Positions 16,767 to 26,455 are shown, counted from the first letter of the stretch. The stretch: DNA of 64,000 bases from Betaproteobacteria bacterium (GCA_013298145.1 JAAFJO010000001.1:124001-188000); one strand, 5' to 3'. Program-made: numbers and translations. Notes: generated from the sequence alone by a model not told the origin.

Positions 16767-16806
16767 AAAACGGGTTCCGGCATTGCCGAGAACCCGTTTT
16801 CTTTTT
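16767..16806 (+). terminator. intrinsic terminator after the YccA-like gene
   Basis: An 11-bp stem (AAAACGGGTTC / GAACCCGTTTT) enclosing a short loop, followed by CTTTTT. Classic factor-independent terminator. Confidence 0.9.
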
Positions 16807-16896
16807 CACGCTGTGGCGTGTATTCGCGCGATGAAAGCCTCTGCGTTGCGCCGCGTTCGCCCGCCACTCAGCGGTAACGCCCTAACCGCTCAATTC

Positions 16897-17961
16897 TCAG
16901 AACTGCGAAGCGCGCGCGAAATAACTATTTCGCGCGACCGATTTCACGTTCACCGTTAGCTCTTCTTTTCCCCGCGTAATCGTGAGCGGGATTGACACCC
17001 CGGCTTCGCCCCGCGCCCACACCGCGCGATAAAACTCGGCGAGCGTTTTGACGCTTCGATTGGCGACGGCGGTAATGATGTCGCCTCGTTCGAGCCCGGC
17101 GTTATCGCCCGGGCCTTCAGGCGACGTGCGGCCCACGTTGACGCCATCCTCGTCTTCAAAGGTTGAGATGCCAAGCCACGGTCGCTGCGCACCGGTACGC
17201 TGCCCCTTCGCAATCAAGTCATCCAAGATGGGACGCAATATGTCGACGGGAACAAACATGTTGCCCGGTAGCGTGCGGCCAACGCCGCCTGCATCGCGCA
17301 CGTAGAGCGAACCCACGCCGACGAGCTTTCCACTTGGCTCAAAGAGCGCCGCGCCACCCCATTCGGGAATCGGCGGCGACGTGAAAATCGCGCGATCCAG
17401 CATGTATTCCCACGCCGCAGTAAATTCGCGGCGCGACACCACAAACGCAGGCGACACGTTGCCGCGCGCGCCCGCAGCCAACACCGGATCGCGTTCTTTG
17501 ATTGCGCTCGCATCACCCAGCAGAATCGGCTCGCCCTCTGCGGGAGCAAACAGGCGAACAAGGCCGAACCCGGTGTCGTGATCAAAGCCAACCAAACGGC
17601 CGGGCAGCTTGCGATCTTTGTGATCGGTGATTTCAATTTCGTCGGCCTCGATCACCAAATACCCAATGGTGAGCACCAAACGCGGCGAAATGAGAATGCC
17701 ATTGCCCTCGCGCTCTTTGCCAAGTGTCGCGTTACTGCGCGCGCGCGGCGAGGCCACTGACTTTAACTTCACCAAGCCGGTGAGCGCGCGCTCAATGGCT
17801 GCCTCATTCATGCGCGCCGGTGGCGCTGCGGGCGAGGGGTCGGACGCAACTTGTGCGCTAGCCGCCATGGAGAAGAGGAGTGTTGCGCACGCAACGCCCA
17901 CCCCCACACGCCAGCCGTGCAATACAACCTGCGAGCTGAAATACGCTGAGAGATAGGTCAT
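16897..17961 (-). CDS. HtrA/DegP-like trypsin-fold protein with PDZ domain, catalytic triad lost
   Basis: A 354-residue exported protein built like HtrA: signal peptide (residues about 17-36, ending ASA), trypsin fold (about 50-250) and one PDZ domain (about 258-345, starting WLGISTF). By alignment to the usual TNAHVV, D-x-x-TDLAVL and GNSGGPL motifs, the histidine is Tyr101 (LTIGYLV), the aspartate is Gly131 (DTGFGLV) and the serine is Gly202 (WGGAALF). It should therefore lack protease activity and may act as a chaperone or substrate-binding scaffold in the periplasm. The ATG at 17961 has AAGGA 7 bases upstream; the GTG at 17976 would overlap that site. The neighbouring genes give no functional clue. 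Confidence 0.82.
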   Translation of the reverse strand: MTYLSAYFSSQVVLHGWRVGVGVACATLLFSMAASAQVASDPSPAAPPARMNEAAIERALTGLVKLKSVASPRARSNATLGKEREGNGILISPRLVLTIGYLVIEADEIEITDHKDRKLPGRLVGFDHDTGFGLVRLFAPAEGEPILLGDASAIKERDPVLAAGARGNVSPAFVVSRREFTAAWEYMLDRAIFTSPPIPEWGGAALFEPSGKLVGVGSLYVRDAGGVGRTLPGNMFVPVDILRPILDDLIAKGQRTGAQRPWLGISTFEDEDGVNVGRTSPEGPGDNAGLERGDIITAVANRSVKTLAEFYRAVWARGEAGVSIPLTITRGKEELTVNVKSVARNSYFARASQF

Positions 17962-18089
17962 CGCGGAATCCTTCACAACTAAAATCGATCCCTTACCGCG
18001 CAGGCGCTATTTCTTGCTGCGCGGATTGGTCTTTAGACGGACGCTGCGTTTTGCACGAAGCGCCGAGTCGCCTCACCCGAGAATCTCGC

Positions 18090-19121
18090 ATGGATCATGC
18101 CCACATTGCAACGGCGGAAACGCCATCCGACGTTCCGGAAACTGACGCACCCGACCTACGGCCGGCGACGGGGCGAAAACCACGCACCTTGCCCTTTTCG
18201 CTCTCACGCGAAGGCAAGCGCTTGCGCAACGTGGTGGGCGCGGCGGTCACCGATTTCGGCATGATCGAAGAGGGCGACAAGATCATGGTGTGCCTCTCGG
18301 GCGGCAAAGATAGCTACACGTTGCTCGATATGTTGCAGGCGCTGCAAGTGGTGGCACCGGTGAACTTTGAATTGATCGCGGTGAATTTGGATCAGAAGCA
18401 GCCCGATTTTCCTGAGCACGTGTTGCCGGAATACCTCGCGACCACAGGCGTGCCGTTCAAAATCGTGGAGCAAGACACGTATTCGATCGTGAAGCGCGTG
18501 CTCGAAGAAGGCAAAACGATGTGTTCGCTCTGTTCGCGCTTGCGGCGCGGCATTCTTTATCGCACCGCGAAAGAGTTAGGCTGCACCAAGATCGCGCTGG
18601 GGCACCATCGCGACGATATTCTCGAGACGTTTTTCTTGAACATGTTCTACGGTGGCAAGCTCAAGGCGATGCCGCCGAAACTTGTGAGCGATAACGGCGA
18701 ACATGTGGTGATTCGTCCGCTTGCCTATGTGCGCGAGAAAGACATCGTGAAGTACGCCAACGAGCGTGGCTTCCCGATCATTCCGTGCAATTTGTGCGGC
18801 TCGCAACCCAATTTGCAGCGCGCGGTTGTCGGCAGAATGCTGGAAGACTGGGACAAGAAACATCCCGGTCGAATCGAGACGATGTTTCGCTCGCTGCAAA
18901 ACGTGGTGCCGTCGCATTTGGCCGATACGAAGCTTTTTGACTTTCCATCGATTCGCGCGAACGGGGTGGATGAGGATGCGCTGGACGCCTTCGGTGGCGG
19001 AGACATGGCGTTCGACGTGGATCAGGCGATCGAGACGGCGATGCGGGCCGATGTCGGCGCAGGTGCCCCGCAAACCCCTAGCGCAATTCAGTTTCATTCG
19101 TCTAAATCAGTTCAGCTTTGA
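18090..19121 (+). CDS. ttcA: tRNA 2-thiocytidine(32) synthetase TtcA
   Basis: An iron-sulfur ATPase that thiolates cytidine-32 of several tRNAs. The PP-loop SGGKDS lies at residues 70-75, and the two conserved CxxC pairs are present as [10 protein letters not shown] (near residue 150) and [10 protein letters not shown]. The LGHHRDD motif is also intact. The ATG at 18090 is used rather than the upstream TTG at 18051, as the longer form adds a non-conserved segment. The protein has about 343 residues, with an N-terminal and C-terminal extension relative to the Escherichia coli enzyme. Confidence 0.95.
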   Translation: MDHAHIATAETPSDVPETDAPDLRPATGRKPRTLPFSLSREGKRLRNVVGAAVTDFGMIEEGDKIMVCLSGGKDSYTLLDMLQALQVVAPVNFELIAVNLDQKQPDFPEHVLPEYLATTGVPFKIVEQDTYSIVKRVLEEGKTMCSLCSRLRRGILYRTAKELGCTKIALGHHRDDILETFFLNMFYGGKLKAMPPKLVSDNGEHVVIRPLAYVREKDIVKYANERGFPIIPCNLCGSQPNLQRAVVGRMLEDWDKKHPGRIETMFRSLQNVVPSHLADTKLFDFPSIRANGVDEDALDAFGGGDMAFDVDQAIETAMRADVGAGAPQTPSAIQFHSSKSVQL

Positions 19122-19278
19122 CTCGCTTAGCCTGATTTGGACGGGTCTAGCAATCAATATCATTGGATAGTGAGATGCAGCTCAATCACTCTCTCGCCCC
19201 AATTAAATTGGGATAAGTGAATAAAAGTTTTATGAGTTTTCGAGCTCGGTCGTCGGTCTACCCAAAGGCAATCTCGTA

Positions 19279-21498
19279 GTGAATTCGCTCCCATCTTCCG
19301 CTGAACACGCCGCGACGCCGGGCGCCACCCGGATTGTGAAGGGCGCTTGCCCGCACGATTGCCCCGATACCTGCGCGCTCGAATATCACGTCGCCGATGG
19401 CAAGCTGATCGACGTGAAGGGTTCGGCGACACACAGCGTGACCGGCGGCGTGCTCTGCACCAAGGTCGCGAAATACCCGCTTCGCACGTATCACCCGACG
19501 CGTATCAAAACGCCGCTCAAGCGCGTTGGCGCGAAAGGCGAAGGCAAGTTCGTGCCGATCTCGTGGGATGAGGCGCTCTCGACCATCGCCTCGAAATTCA
19601 AGTCGATCATCGCCAAACACGGCGCGGAAGCAATCCTGCCCTACAGCTACGCGGGCAACATGGGGATCTTGCAATATGCCTCGATGGATCGCCGTTTTTT
19701 CCATGCGCTCGGCGCGTCGCAATTGGATCGCACGATTTGTTCGAGCGCCGGCGCGGCGGGCTTGCAGATCACGCTCGGCGCACGGCTTGGCACCGATGTG
19801 GAAGCCTTTGCGCACAGCGAAGCGATCATCCTGTGGGGAACAAATCCGATCACATCGAATCTACATTTGTGGAGCCGCTGTCAGGAAGCCAAACGTCGCG
19901 GCGCGAAGTTGATTGCGATTGATCCGTATCGCTCGCTCTCGGCGGAGAAATGTCATCAGTGGCTAGCGATTAAGCCCGGAACGGACGCCGCGCTCGCGCT
20001 CGCGATGATGCATGTGCTGATCCGCGATGACTTACTAGATCACGAATACATCGCGAAGCACACACTCGGTTTTGCCGAACTCAAAACTCGCGTCGCCGAA
20101 TGGACGCCCGAGCGCGCGGCGGCGATCTGCGGCATTCCCGCGAACGAGATCGAAGCGCTTGCTGCGCTCTACGGCGGCACCAAGAAGGCTGCGATTCGCC
20201 TGAATTACGGCATGCAGCGACATGGCGGCGGCGGCATGGCGGTACGCACGGTCGCGTGCCTCCCCGCGCTCACGGGCGCGTGGACGGAGGCGAGCGGAGG
20301 GCTGCTACTCTCGTCCTCCGGCGCCTATCCCATGAACACCGCGTATCTCGAACGGCCGGATCTGATGCCGCGCGATGCGAATGGCAAGCCACCGCGCATG
20401 GTGAATATGTGTGCGATTGGGGATGCGCTCTATGTCACCTCCCCTTCAAGGGGAGGTCGCACGGAGTCCGGGTGGGGATGGGGTTTGGCTGCGGAACAAC
20501 AGAACCCCATCCCCCTCCCCGCCTCCCCCTTGAAGGGGGAGGAGCCAACCCCGATCCACGCCCTCTTCGTCTACAACTCCAACCCGGCTGCCGTCGCACC
20601 CGATGGCAACAAAGTGCTTGCCGGGCTCGCTCGCGAAGACCTGTTCACCGTCGTTCACGACATCTTCGTCACTGACACCGCACGCTACGCCGACATCGTG
20701 CTGCCTGCCACTACGCAGCCGGAGCACGACGACATTCATCGCAGCTACGGGCATTACGACATTGTGCTCAATCGCCGCGCGATCGAGCCGGTGGGCGAGA
20801 GTTTGGCTAACACCGAGCTGTTTCGTCGTCTCGCCAAACTGATAGGGCTGAAAGATCCGTGTTTGAGCGAATCGGATGAATCGATGATCGCGCACGCCTT
20901 CGATTGGAATCACCCGACGCTTGCCGGGCAGGCGTTCGATTCGCTCGAACGCGACGGCTTTCTGCGCCTGAACTATCCAAAGAAAGACGGCTTCATTACA
21001 CCGTTCTTGAACGGCAGCTTCGGCACGCCGTCCGGCAAGTGCGAGTTCTATTCGGAAGCGCTCGCCAAGCGCGGGCTCGATCCGTTGCCAAATTACACGC
21101 CGCCCCACGAAAGCGACGAGTGTGATTTAGCGAATGAGTACCCACTTTCTCTGAACACGCCGCCCGCTCGAAATTTCATGAATTCCACGTTCGCGAATAT
21201 TGAGGAATTGGCGAAGCCGCACGGTGCGCCGACCCTTCAGATTCACCCGAACGATGCGGCGCGGCGCGGTATTGCGAACGAGGCTCGCGTGAAGGTTTGG
21301 AACCGTCGCGGCGAAATGAAGCTCGCGGCAAAAATCACGACTGACACCCGCGAAGGCGTCGCCACGATCCTCTGGGGTCACTGGCGCGATCATCCGGGTG
21401 CCGAAGGATTCGTAAATGACTTAACTAGTCAAGCCCTTACTGATTTCGGGCAAGGTGCTACGTTTTACGATTGTCGAATTGAAGTAGAAATTGCCTGA
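19279..21498 (+). CDS. molybdopterin-dependent oxidoreductase (DMSO reductase superfamily) with in-frame palindromic insertion
   Basis: A 739-residue molybdenum-bisMGD enzyme of the formate dehydrogenase/DMSO reductase superfamily. A [4Fe-4S] motif is at the N-terminus (CPHDCPDTC, then GGVLCTK). Conserved superfamily patches include WDEAL, ILWGTNP and the C-terminal MGD-binding region with LTPxR-like LNTPPARNFMN. No twin-arginine signal is visible, so the enzyme is probably cytoplasmic; the substrate cannot be told. Codons for about 35 residues between LYV and PIHALFVYNSNP come from a GC-rich palindromic element (20438-20542) that is in frame and lies where family members have a short loop. 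The GTG start is preceded by AAAGG. Confidence 0.87.
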   Translation: MNSLPSSAEHAATPGATRIVKGACPHDCPDTCALEYHVADGKLIDVKGSATHSVTGGVLCTKVAKYPLRTYHPTRIKTPLKRVGAKGEGKFVPISWDEALSTIASKFKSIIAKHGAEAILPYSYAGNMGILQYASMDRRFFHALGASQLDRTICSSAGAAGLQITLGARLGTDVEAFAHSEAIILWGTNPITSNLHLWSRCQEAKRRGAKLIAIDPYRSLSAEKCHQWLAIKPGTDAALALAMMHVLIRDDLLDHEYIAKHTLGFAELKTRVAEWTPERAAAICGIPANEIEALAALYGGTKKAAIRLNYGMQRHGGGGMAVRTVACLPALTGAWTEASGGLLLSSSGAYPMNTAYLERPDLMPRDANGKPPRMVNMCAIGDALYVTSPSRGGRTESGWGWGLAAEQQNPIPLPASPLKGEEPTPIHALFVYNSNPAAVAPDGNKVLAGLAREDLFTVVHDIFVTDTARYADIVLPATTQPEHDDIHRSYGHYDIVLNRRAIEPVGESLANTELFRRLAKLIGLKDPCLSESDESMIAHAFDWNHPTLAGQAFDSLERDGFLRLNYPKKDGFITPFLNGSFGTPSGKCEFYSEALAKRGLDPLPNYTPPHESDECDLANEYPLSLNTPPARNFMNSTFANIEELAKPHGAPTLQIHPNDAARRGIANEARVKVWNRRGEMKLAAKITTDTREGVATILWGHWRDHPGAEGFVNDLTSQALTDFGQGATFYDCRIEVEIA
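20438..20542. repeat. GC-rich palindromic element inserted in frame in the molybdoenzyme gene
   Basis: Two outer palindromes, CCTCCCCTTCAAGGGGAGG (20438-20456) and a similar one at 20522-20542 with 8-bp arms, flank an inner inverted repeat GGGGATGGGGTT / AACCCCATCCCC (20474-20485, 20503-20514). The whole span could fold into a large cruciform. About 105 bases, a multiple of three. The right part is nearly identical to 60744-60779 in a cytochrome gene. Confidence 0.85.
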
Positions 21499-21528
21499 CG
21501 CCCCGTTTAAGAAACGCTTGAGGTTTGT

Positions 21529-22278
21529 ATGCCATATGCAGTAGGTGGAGTGATTCATTTCGCAATCGCGATTTTTTTCGCGGTGCACGCCATGCGCACC
21601 GGGCGCAACATGTACTGGATCATGATCCTGTTGTCGTTTCCATTGCTCGGCAGCTTGGTCTATTTACTCATGGAATACATGCCCGACATGAAGTATTCAC
21701 GCGGCGGGCGCAAAGTGATCCAGGCGGTGAATCACGCGATCGATCCGAACCGTGCGTTGCGCGAGGCGGAGGCGAATTTTGAGCGCGCGCCGACTGTGGC
21801 CCATCGCGTTGCGCTCGCGTCCGCGCTTTCAGACATGGGGCGGCATGAGGATGCGATTACTCACTATCGCGAGGCCGCCAGTGGCTCCTACGCGAACGAT
21901 GCGCACTTGGTTCGAAGCCTCGCCTCCACATACTTGCTCGCCGAGCGCTGGCGCGATGCGCGCGAGGCGTATGGACGGCTGTCAGCGCTCTCCAGAGACG
22001 TGCGCGAGGCGGATGATGACTTAGGCTACGCGTTTGCGCTCGGGCAACTCAACGATGAACGCGCTGATCGAGCGTTTCAAGACGCCGTGGCGTCGAGTAC
22101 GGGTCCGGTCGCGCGCTGCCGCTATGCGCAGTATTTGGAAGCAAACGGGCGCACGCGCGAGGCGCGCGAGCTCTACGAGGCCGTCGTGAAAGAGGGGCGT
22201 CTCGCGCCGAAGCACACGCAGGATTTACACAAAGCTTGGTACAAACTCGCGGCGCAAGCGCTTGCAACGAACAGCTAG
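21529..22278 (+). CDS. membrane-anchored tetratricopeptide-repeat protein
   Basis: A 249-residue protein with two hydrophobic helices in the first 45 residues (IHFAIAIFFAVHAM and YWIMILLSFPLLGSLVYLLM) and a soluble part made of helical pairs typical of TPR repeats (ALASALSDMGRHEDAITHYREA; YAQYLEANGRTREARELYEAV). The N-terminal segment resembles the PLDc_N-type two-helix anchor. It likely serves as a membrane-tethered scaffold. No specific function can be given. It lies 30 bases after the molybdoenzyme gene and 51 bases before msrB, so an operon is possible. Confidence 0.75.
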   Translation: MPYAVGGVIHFAIAIFFAVHAMRTGRNMYWIMILLSFPLLGSLVYLLMEYMPDMKYSRGGRKVIQAVNHAIDPNRALREAEANFERAPTVAHRVALASALSDMGRHEDAITHYREAASGSYANDAHLVRSLASTYLLAERWRDAREAYGRLSALSRDVREADDDLGYAFALGQLNDERADRAFQDAVASSTGPVARCRYAQYLEANGRTREARELYEAVVKEGRLAPKHTQDLHKAWYKLAAQALATNS

Positions 22279-22329
22279 TCTTAGCTAGCGCAGCTGTAAC
22301 GGAATCAACCTGGAAGCGAATTAATCGTC

Positions 22330-22734
22330 ATGGAAAAAATTGTCAAAACCGAAGCCGAGTGGCGCGCCCAGCTCACGCCCGAGCAGTACAAAGTCACGCG
22401 ACAACATGGCACCGAGCCCGCGTTTTGTGGCGGACTTTGGGATCATCATTTGAATGGCGTGTATCACTGCGTGTGCTGCGATTTGCCGCTCTTCGCGAGC
22501 GACACGAAGTTCGATTCGGGCACCGGTTGGCCGAGCTATTTTCAGCCGGTAGACAAAACCCACATCACCGAAAAAGAAGACAACAGCTTCTTCATGCGAC
22601 GCGTCGAAGTGCTCTGCGCGCGTTGTGATGCGCACCTCGGTCACGTCTTCCCCGACGGCCCGCGCCCGACTGGGTTGCGTTATTGCATCAACTCGGCGTC
22701 GCTTCAGTTTGTGGATTCAGCCAGCGCTCGTTAG
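22330..22734 (+). CDS. msrB: peptide-methionine (R)-S-oxide reductase
   Basis: A 134-residue MsrB that reduces methionine-R-sulfoxide in proteins. The catalytic cysteine is in [12 protein letters not shown] near the C-terminus. Two zinc-binding CxxC pairs (HCVCCD and [12 protein letters not shown]) are kept, as are the SGTGWPS and HVFPDGP motifs. No signal peptide, hence cytoplasmic. Full length for a stand-alone MsrB. A terminator-like hairpin lies about 45 bases after the stop. Confidence 0.95.
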   Translation: MEKIVKTEAEWRAQLTPEQYKVTRQHGTEPAFCGGLWDHHLNGVYHCVCCDLPLFASDTKFDSGTGWPSYFQPVDKTHITEKEDNSFFMRRVEVLCARCDAHLGHVFPDGPRPTGLRYCINSASLQFVDSASAR

Positions 22735-22777
22735 AGCTTTTGCCGGCGCCGTATGCGACGCTAGTAACTAATGGATA

Positions 22778-22820
22778 GATCGCTTTTCTCTTCAATCCAT
22801 TGGGGGAAAGCGGTCTTTTT
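22778..22820 (+). terminator. terminator-like hairpin after msrB
   Basis: GATCGCTTT pairs with AAAGCGGTC (one wobble), with an inner CAAT/ATTG hairpin in the loop, followed directly by TTTTT. It is well placed to end the msrB transcript. Confidence 0.65.
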
Positions 22821-22949
22821 ATATTTAGTCGAAAACGCTGTTTTTCGCAGGGTAGTCCTGCTAAAACGGTCTTTTCGCGGTGTTTTTCACGATTTGGCCG
22901 TCTCGCTTGTCGTGCGAGCTGAGCGCTTGCCAGCCGCAGAGAGCGGTCG

Positions 22950-23648
22950 CTAAATCTTCGCCGCCAAACTGGTCATCACTTTCGAGGCAGCGCGCATCAG
23001 GCCCTGAACAGGGCGTGGCATTCCGGGCGAGCCCAGCTCGCGCGCCGTTTGCGCATGGCTTGCCTCATCGGCCTTCATTTGCTTAACAATCGCACGACTT
23101 TTTGCATCGTTGGCGGGCAGTTCTGATAAGTGCGAATCCAAATGTGCTTCTACCTGTTCTTCGGTGGCCTCCAGAAAGGCGAGCGAGGATTTGTCTCCAA
23201 CGGCCGCCGCCGCCGCGCCCAATGTGAACGCGCCCGCGTACCAAAGGGGATCCAACACACTCGTGCGGCCGCCTAACTCGTGCACACGCTCACGCGTCCA
23301 CGCAAGGTGATCGAGCTCTTCGTTTGCCGCGTGTTCGAGCTTCGCCCGCACCTTCGGATCGCGTGAAAACAATGCCTGCCCTTGATACAGCGCTTGCGCC
23401 GCCACTTCGCCCGCATGGTTCACACGCATGAGCGCGATTGAGCGCAGGCGTTCAGCGTCGGTCATTGACACAGCAGGATCGCCTAGATCACCATTGGCCC
23501 CGCCGCTGCCCACCGAGTCGGCTTGATCCACCACAGTTGCAGCTGGCCGCAAATCGCCGGGGTTTGGCCGAGCGGCTCGGACGGCTCCCGAAAGCGTGCG
23601 CAATATGCGATCGACGGACTGAATAGCGACATCTTGCATTGCAGTCAT
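22950..23648 (-). CDS. coq7: ubiquinone biosynthesis monooxygenase Coq7
   Basis: A 232-residue di-iron hydroxylase for the C6 hydroxylation step of ubiquinone synthesis (2-polyprenyl-3-methyl-6-methoxy-1,4-benzoquinol hydroxylase). Carboxylate/histidine ligands are seen in MRVNHAGEVAAQ, AANEELDHLAW, EEQVEAHLDSHL and KADEASHAQTA. These are the duplicated ExxH-type ligands of the Coq7 family. The protein is a peripheral membrane enzyme. The N-terminal 50 residues are variable; a second ATG nine bases downstream could also start it. Confidence 0.93.
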   Translation of the reverse strand: MTAMQDVAIQSVDRILRTLSGAVRAARPNPGDLRPAATVVDQADSVGSGGANGDLGDPAVSMTDAERLRSIALMRVNHAGEVAAQALYQGQALFSRDPKVRAKLEHAANEELDHLAWTRERVHELGGRTSVLDPLWYAGAFTLGAAAAAVGDKSSLAFLEATEEQVEAHLDSHLSELPANDAKSRAIVKQMKADEASHAQTARELGSPGMPRPVQGLMRAASKVMTSLAAKI

Positions 23649-24081
23649 TTGATTTAGCGACTCCAGGTAGGGGGTGAGGCAGGCAGTGGTGCCTATCGCT
23701 CTTGATAAGTATGACCATAATCCTCGCTTTCAACACTCAGCACAAGGTTGAAACCGTGATGCCTCGTTAAGTGGGGTCGAAAAGCTTAGATACCCACGTC
23801 AGCTGAGGGGAACGCTGAGCAAGTCAGCGTGACGCTGCGCGCGGCCAATTGGGAAGAGCTGGAAGCCCCAAAATCTGAGGCATAGCGGGGCAATGTTGAA
23901 GATTTTTTGGATTTCAGATCGCGCAACTCCGGCGATGCTTTGCCGTGGAGCGGCGAGATTGCCTGCGTCGCGCATGACTTGTTTAACGTTTCCTTAGGTG
24001 TTTTTGCGCGTTTTCTCTATCCGAGTGAGCCCTCGCCAGGTTTGCGGACATCGTCCTCGAAAAGCGTGTGGATCAAATAAA
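23649..24081. other. intergenic region of about 430 bases without recognised content
   Basis: Between coq7 (its upstream side) and the terminator of the first porin. No coding frame with family resemblance was found in any direction. A small hairpin (CGCTGA / TCAGCG) lies near 23811-23827. A decayed gene or an unrecognised small RNA cannot be excluded. Confidence 0.3.
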
Positions 24082-24107
24082 AAAAGGGCGCCGAAGCGCC
24101 CTTTTTA
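24082..24107 (-). terminator. intrinsic terminator after the first porin gene
   Basis: An 11-bp stem (AAAAAGGGCGC / GCGCCCTTTTT) with a CGAA tetraloop, 17 bases beyond the porin stop on the minus strand and followed by T's in that direction. Confidence 0.92.
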
Positions 24108-24123
24108 ATCCAACACAGCTCAA

Positions 24124-25317
24124 TTAGAAGTTGTGCCAAAGGATTGCGTTCAAAGCACGGATCTTCGACTTGCCTTGGAGGCCTGTCGTCGTATTCGTTG
24201 CTTCGTTTTCGAGCATCGTAAGCGAAGTGCGCACTTGAGTACGGCGCGATAAAGCGTAGTCCCAAGTGAAGCTCAGGTGTTTACCGCCGCCCTTTTCCCA
24301 CAGCGCATTGACCGTTGGGAATGTTGCAGATGTAAGCGTAAGCGCTGGAATCGACAAGCCGCGTGTTGCAGGATTGTAGAGAGCGGCTAGGCCTTTATCA
24401 CGTGCACTATATTGCACGCCAAAGGTGTTTGCGCCCAACGGGACTAGCGCACCGATTTCCCAGTACTTGTACTTCAAGCTGCCAGCTGCAGGCTTGTAAC
24501 GTGCCGTTTCGTAGGTGCCGTCGATCAATACTGGCCCGGTGTTGAAGCTAGCGTATGCACGGAGTGCATCTTGATCATGTACTGCGGTGATTGCACCCAA
24601 GCCAGCGAAGTTGTCATGGCGTGCGTACGCAACACCGACACGCAGTGGACCTTGTGAGTACCGGATGGCAGTATCCCACCCGTTACACGAGTTGCTCGCC
24701 GCTTCGCCGATGAACGAATACTGCGTGCGAACCACAAAACCGCTCATGTTCGGCGTCTGATAGCTAACTGAGTTCCCGTAGCGTGCATCGAATGCGCTGC
24801 TGCGGCATTGGTTAGAGCCCGCGTAGTTCGTAAACAAGTCAGCTTTAGCGAAACCAGCACCGGCTGAAAGGCCGTTGTTACGGTTTTCCCAGCTGTTGGC
24901 GCCTTGGTGGTGAGCCCAGCCAAGAACGTCGTCGTAGGGCGTCAGTCCGTAACCGAGCTTGACTTCGCCGAAGCCGCCATTCAGTCCAACCCACGCTTCG
25001 CGACTGAACAGCTGGAATGCCGTGACGCCAGGTGCCGTTGTGATCGAGCCGCCGTTACCGTTGTCGCTGCCAAAGCCGCTTTCAACCTGAAAGATCGCAT
25101 TCAAACCGCCGCCCAGCGATTCAGAACCGCGAAGGCCCCAGCGCGAAGAGACGTTATCGATTGCGGTGGTGCGGTTTGACGCGCCAGGTCCGCTTACGCG
25201 AACGATTTCAGGTCCGATCCGGATGCTGCCGTAAACAGTTACGTTAGCAGTCTGCGCCTGTGCTGCCATTCCGGCAAGCGTAGCTGCGACTGCTACTGCA
25301 ATTTTGGTGAATTTCAT
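24124..25317 (-). CDS. Gram-negative outer-membrane porin
   Basis: A 397-residue trimeric porin of the betaproteobacterial OmpC-like family. The signal peptide ends AAQAQ around residue 21, and the mature part begins NVTVYGSIRIG. Typical motifs are SSRWGLRGSESLGGGLNAIFQVESGF near the start and the final beta-strand ALNAILWHNF, which ends in Phe as outer-membrane barrels do. The ATG at 25317 is used; the longer start at 25335 adds MLLGVT before the lysine-containing signal. The substrate is unknown. A second porin lies directly upstream, 85 bases away, in the same direction; the shared motifs point to an old duplication. Confidence 0.92.
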   Translation of the reverse strand: MKFTKIAVAVAATLAGMAAQAQTANVTVYGSIRIGPEIVRVSGPGASNRTTAIDNVSSRWGLRGSESLGGGLNAIFQVESGFGSDNGNGGSITTAPGVTAFQLFSREAWVGLNGGFGEVKLGYGLTPYDDVLGWAHHQGANSWENRNNGLSAGAGFAKADLFTNYAGSNQCRSSAFDARYGNSVSYQTPNMSGFVVRTQYSFIGEAASNSCNGWDTAIRYSQGPLRVGVAYARHDNFAGLGAITAVHDQDALRAYASFNTGPVLIDGTYETARYKPAAGSLKYKYWEIGALVPLGANTFGVQYSARDKGLAALYNPATRGLSIPALTLTSATFPTVNALWEKGGGKHLSFTWDYALSRRTQVRTSLTMLENEATNTTTGLQGKSKIRALNAILWHNF

Positions 25318-25402
25318 TGTTACCCCAAGAAGCAAAATTTGTATTCCATGTTGTCTTCGCGATCAACAGCGGCGCAAGACCGCTGTTGATCACAGGAACA
25401 AC

Positions 25403-26455
25403 TTAGAAACGATGACGTACGCCCAGGGAAATGATGCGCTCATCAGATCCAGCGCCCGTAGGAGCAACCGTTGCAGCCGAACCTGATGCTCCGAACGAGT
25501 TACCGTGGAACATGTCAAGGTTGGACGCGCCGTTGTTGTTAGAGATACCAACGCGAGCGTAAGCGGTTGTACGCTTCGACAAACTGTGGTCAGCACCAAC
25601 CATCAGGATACGGTTTTTAGCCGCGCCGATCTTGCCTTCACCAACGTTCACGAGCGCAGTCGTTGCGCCAAACGGCACTGCTGCGCCTACTTGGTAGCCC
25701 TTGAACTTCACGTTAGTAGCCGTGTTCTTGCCTTCGAGGTAGTTAGCCGAAAGCTTCGCAACGCCTGCATCAAACGCGCCGCCGGCGGTCCAGGTACGGT
25801 CAGATGCCGTGCCAGCCGCGTTCTTCACGTCTGCGTAACCGAAACCTGCATACAAAGGACCTGCTTTGTACTGGAGGTTAGCCGACAGCGTGCGAGCCGC
25901 GTTGGTGCCAACGACTGACTCGCCAGCGCCCCACATTACAGCGGCAGTGAAACCACTCATGTTCGGCGTTGCGTAAACAACGGTGTTGTCAACGCGAAGC
26001 GCACCCGGACGTGTCAAGTGGTGGTTACCAACGATCGAAAAGGACGAGCAGCCGTCGATATCGACTTCGCACAGAACGCTAAAGAGCGGCGAATATTGGC
26101 GACCCAACGTAAGCGAGCCGAAGCCGCCATTGAGACCAACAAACACTTGACGACCAAACAGTCGACCGCCCTGACCAGCAGCGCCGGTATCAGCAAGGAA
26201 GCCGCTTTCAGCGACAAACACTGCGTTCAAACCGCCACCGAGCGACTCCGAACCGCGAAGACCCCAACGCGAACCAGACAAGCCACCGCTGTCGACGTAC
26301 GTTGCACTACGGCTGCCTACAGCACCCGTTCCGCTCGAACGCTCGCTTGAAAGCGACAGATCAAGCACGCCGTAAAGCGTGACGTTTGCTGATTGCGCCG
26401 ATACCACGCCAGCCATCAAGCCACCAACGGCTAGAGCCAAAAGTTTCAATTTCAT
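25403..26455 (-). CDS. Gram-negative outer-membrane porin (second copy)
   Basis: A 350-residue porin of the same family as its downstream neighbour. The signal peptide ends VVSAQ, then NVTLYGVLDLSL, SRWGLRGSESLGGGLNAVF, SREYSPLFSVL-like loop 3 region (GRQYSPLFSVL) and the C-terminal strand IISLGVRHRF ending in Phe. A strong ribosome site (GAGGAG, 8 bases upstream) precedes the ATG. No terminator is obvious between the two porins, so they may share a transcript, although such genes often have separate promoters. Confidence 0.93.
   Translation of the reverse strand: MKLKLLALAVGGLMAGVVSAQSANVTLYGVLDLSLSSERSSGTGAVGSRSATYVDSGGLSGSRWGLRGSESLGGGLNAVFVAESGFLADTGAAGQGGRLFGRQVFVGLNGGFGSLTLGRQYSPLFSVLCEVDIDGCSSFSIVGNHHLTRPGALRVDNTVVYATPNMSGFTAAVMWGAGESVVGTNAARTLSANLQYKAGPLYAGFGYADVKNAAGTASDRTWTAGGAFDAGVAKLSANYLEGKNTATNVKFKGYQVGAAVPFGATTALVNVGEGKIGAAKNRILMVGADHSLSKRTTAYARVGISNNNGASNLDMFHGNSFGASGSAATVAPTGAGSDERIISLGVRHRF

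Noticed and set aside
20446..21108. 220-residue minus-strand frame within the molybdoenzyme gene
   Set aside because: Antisense shadow; it is open because of the GC-rich composition and the palindromic element.
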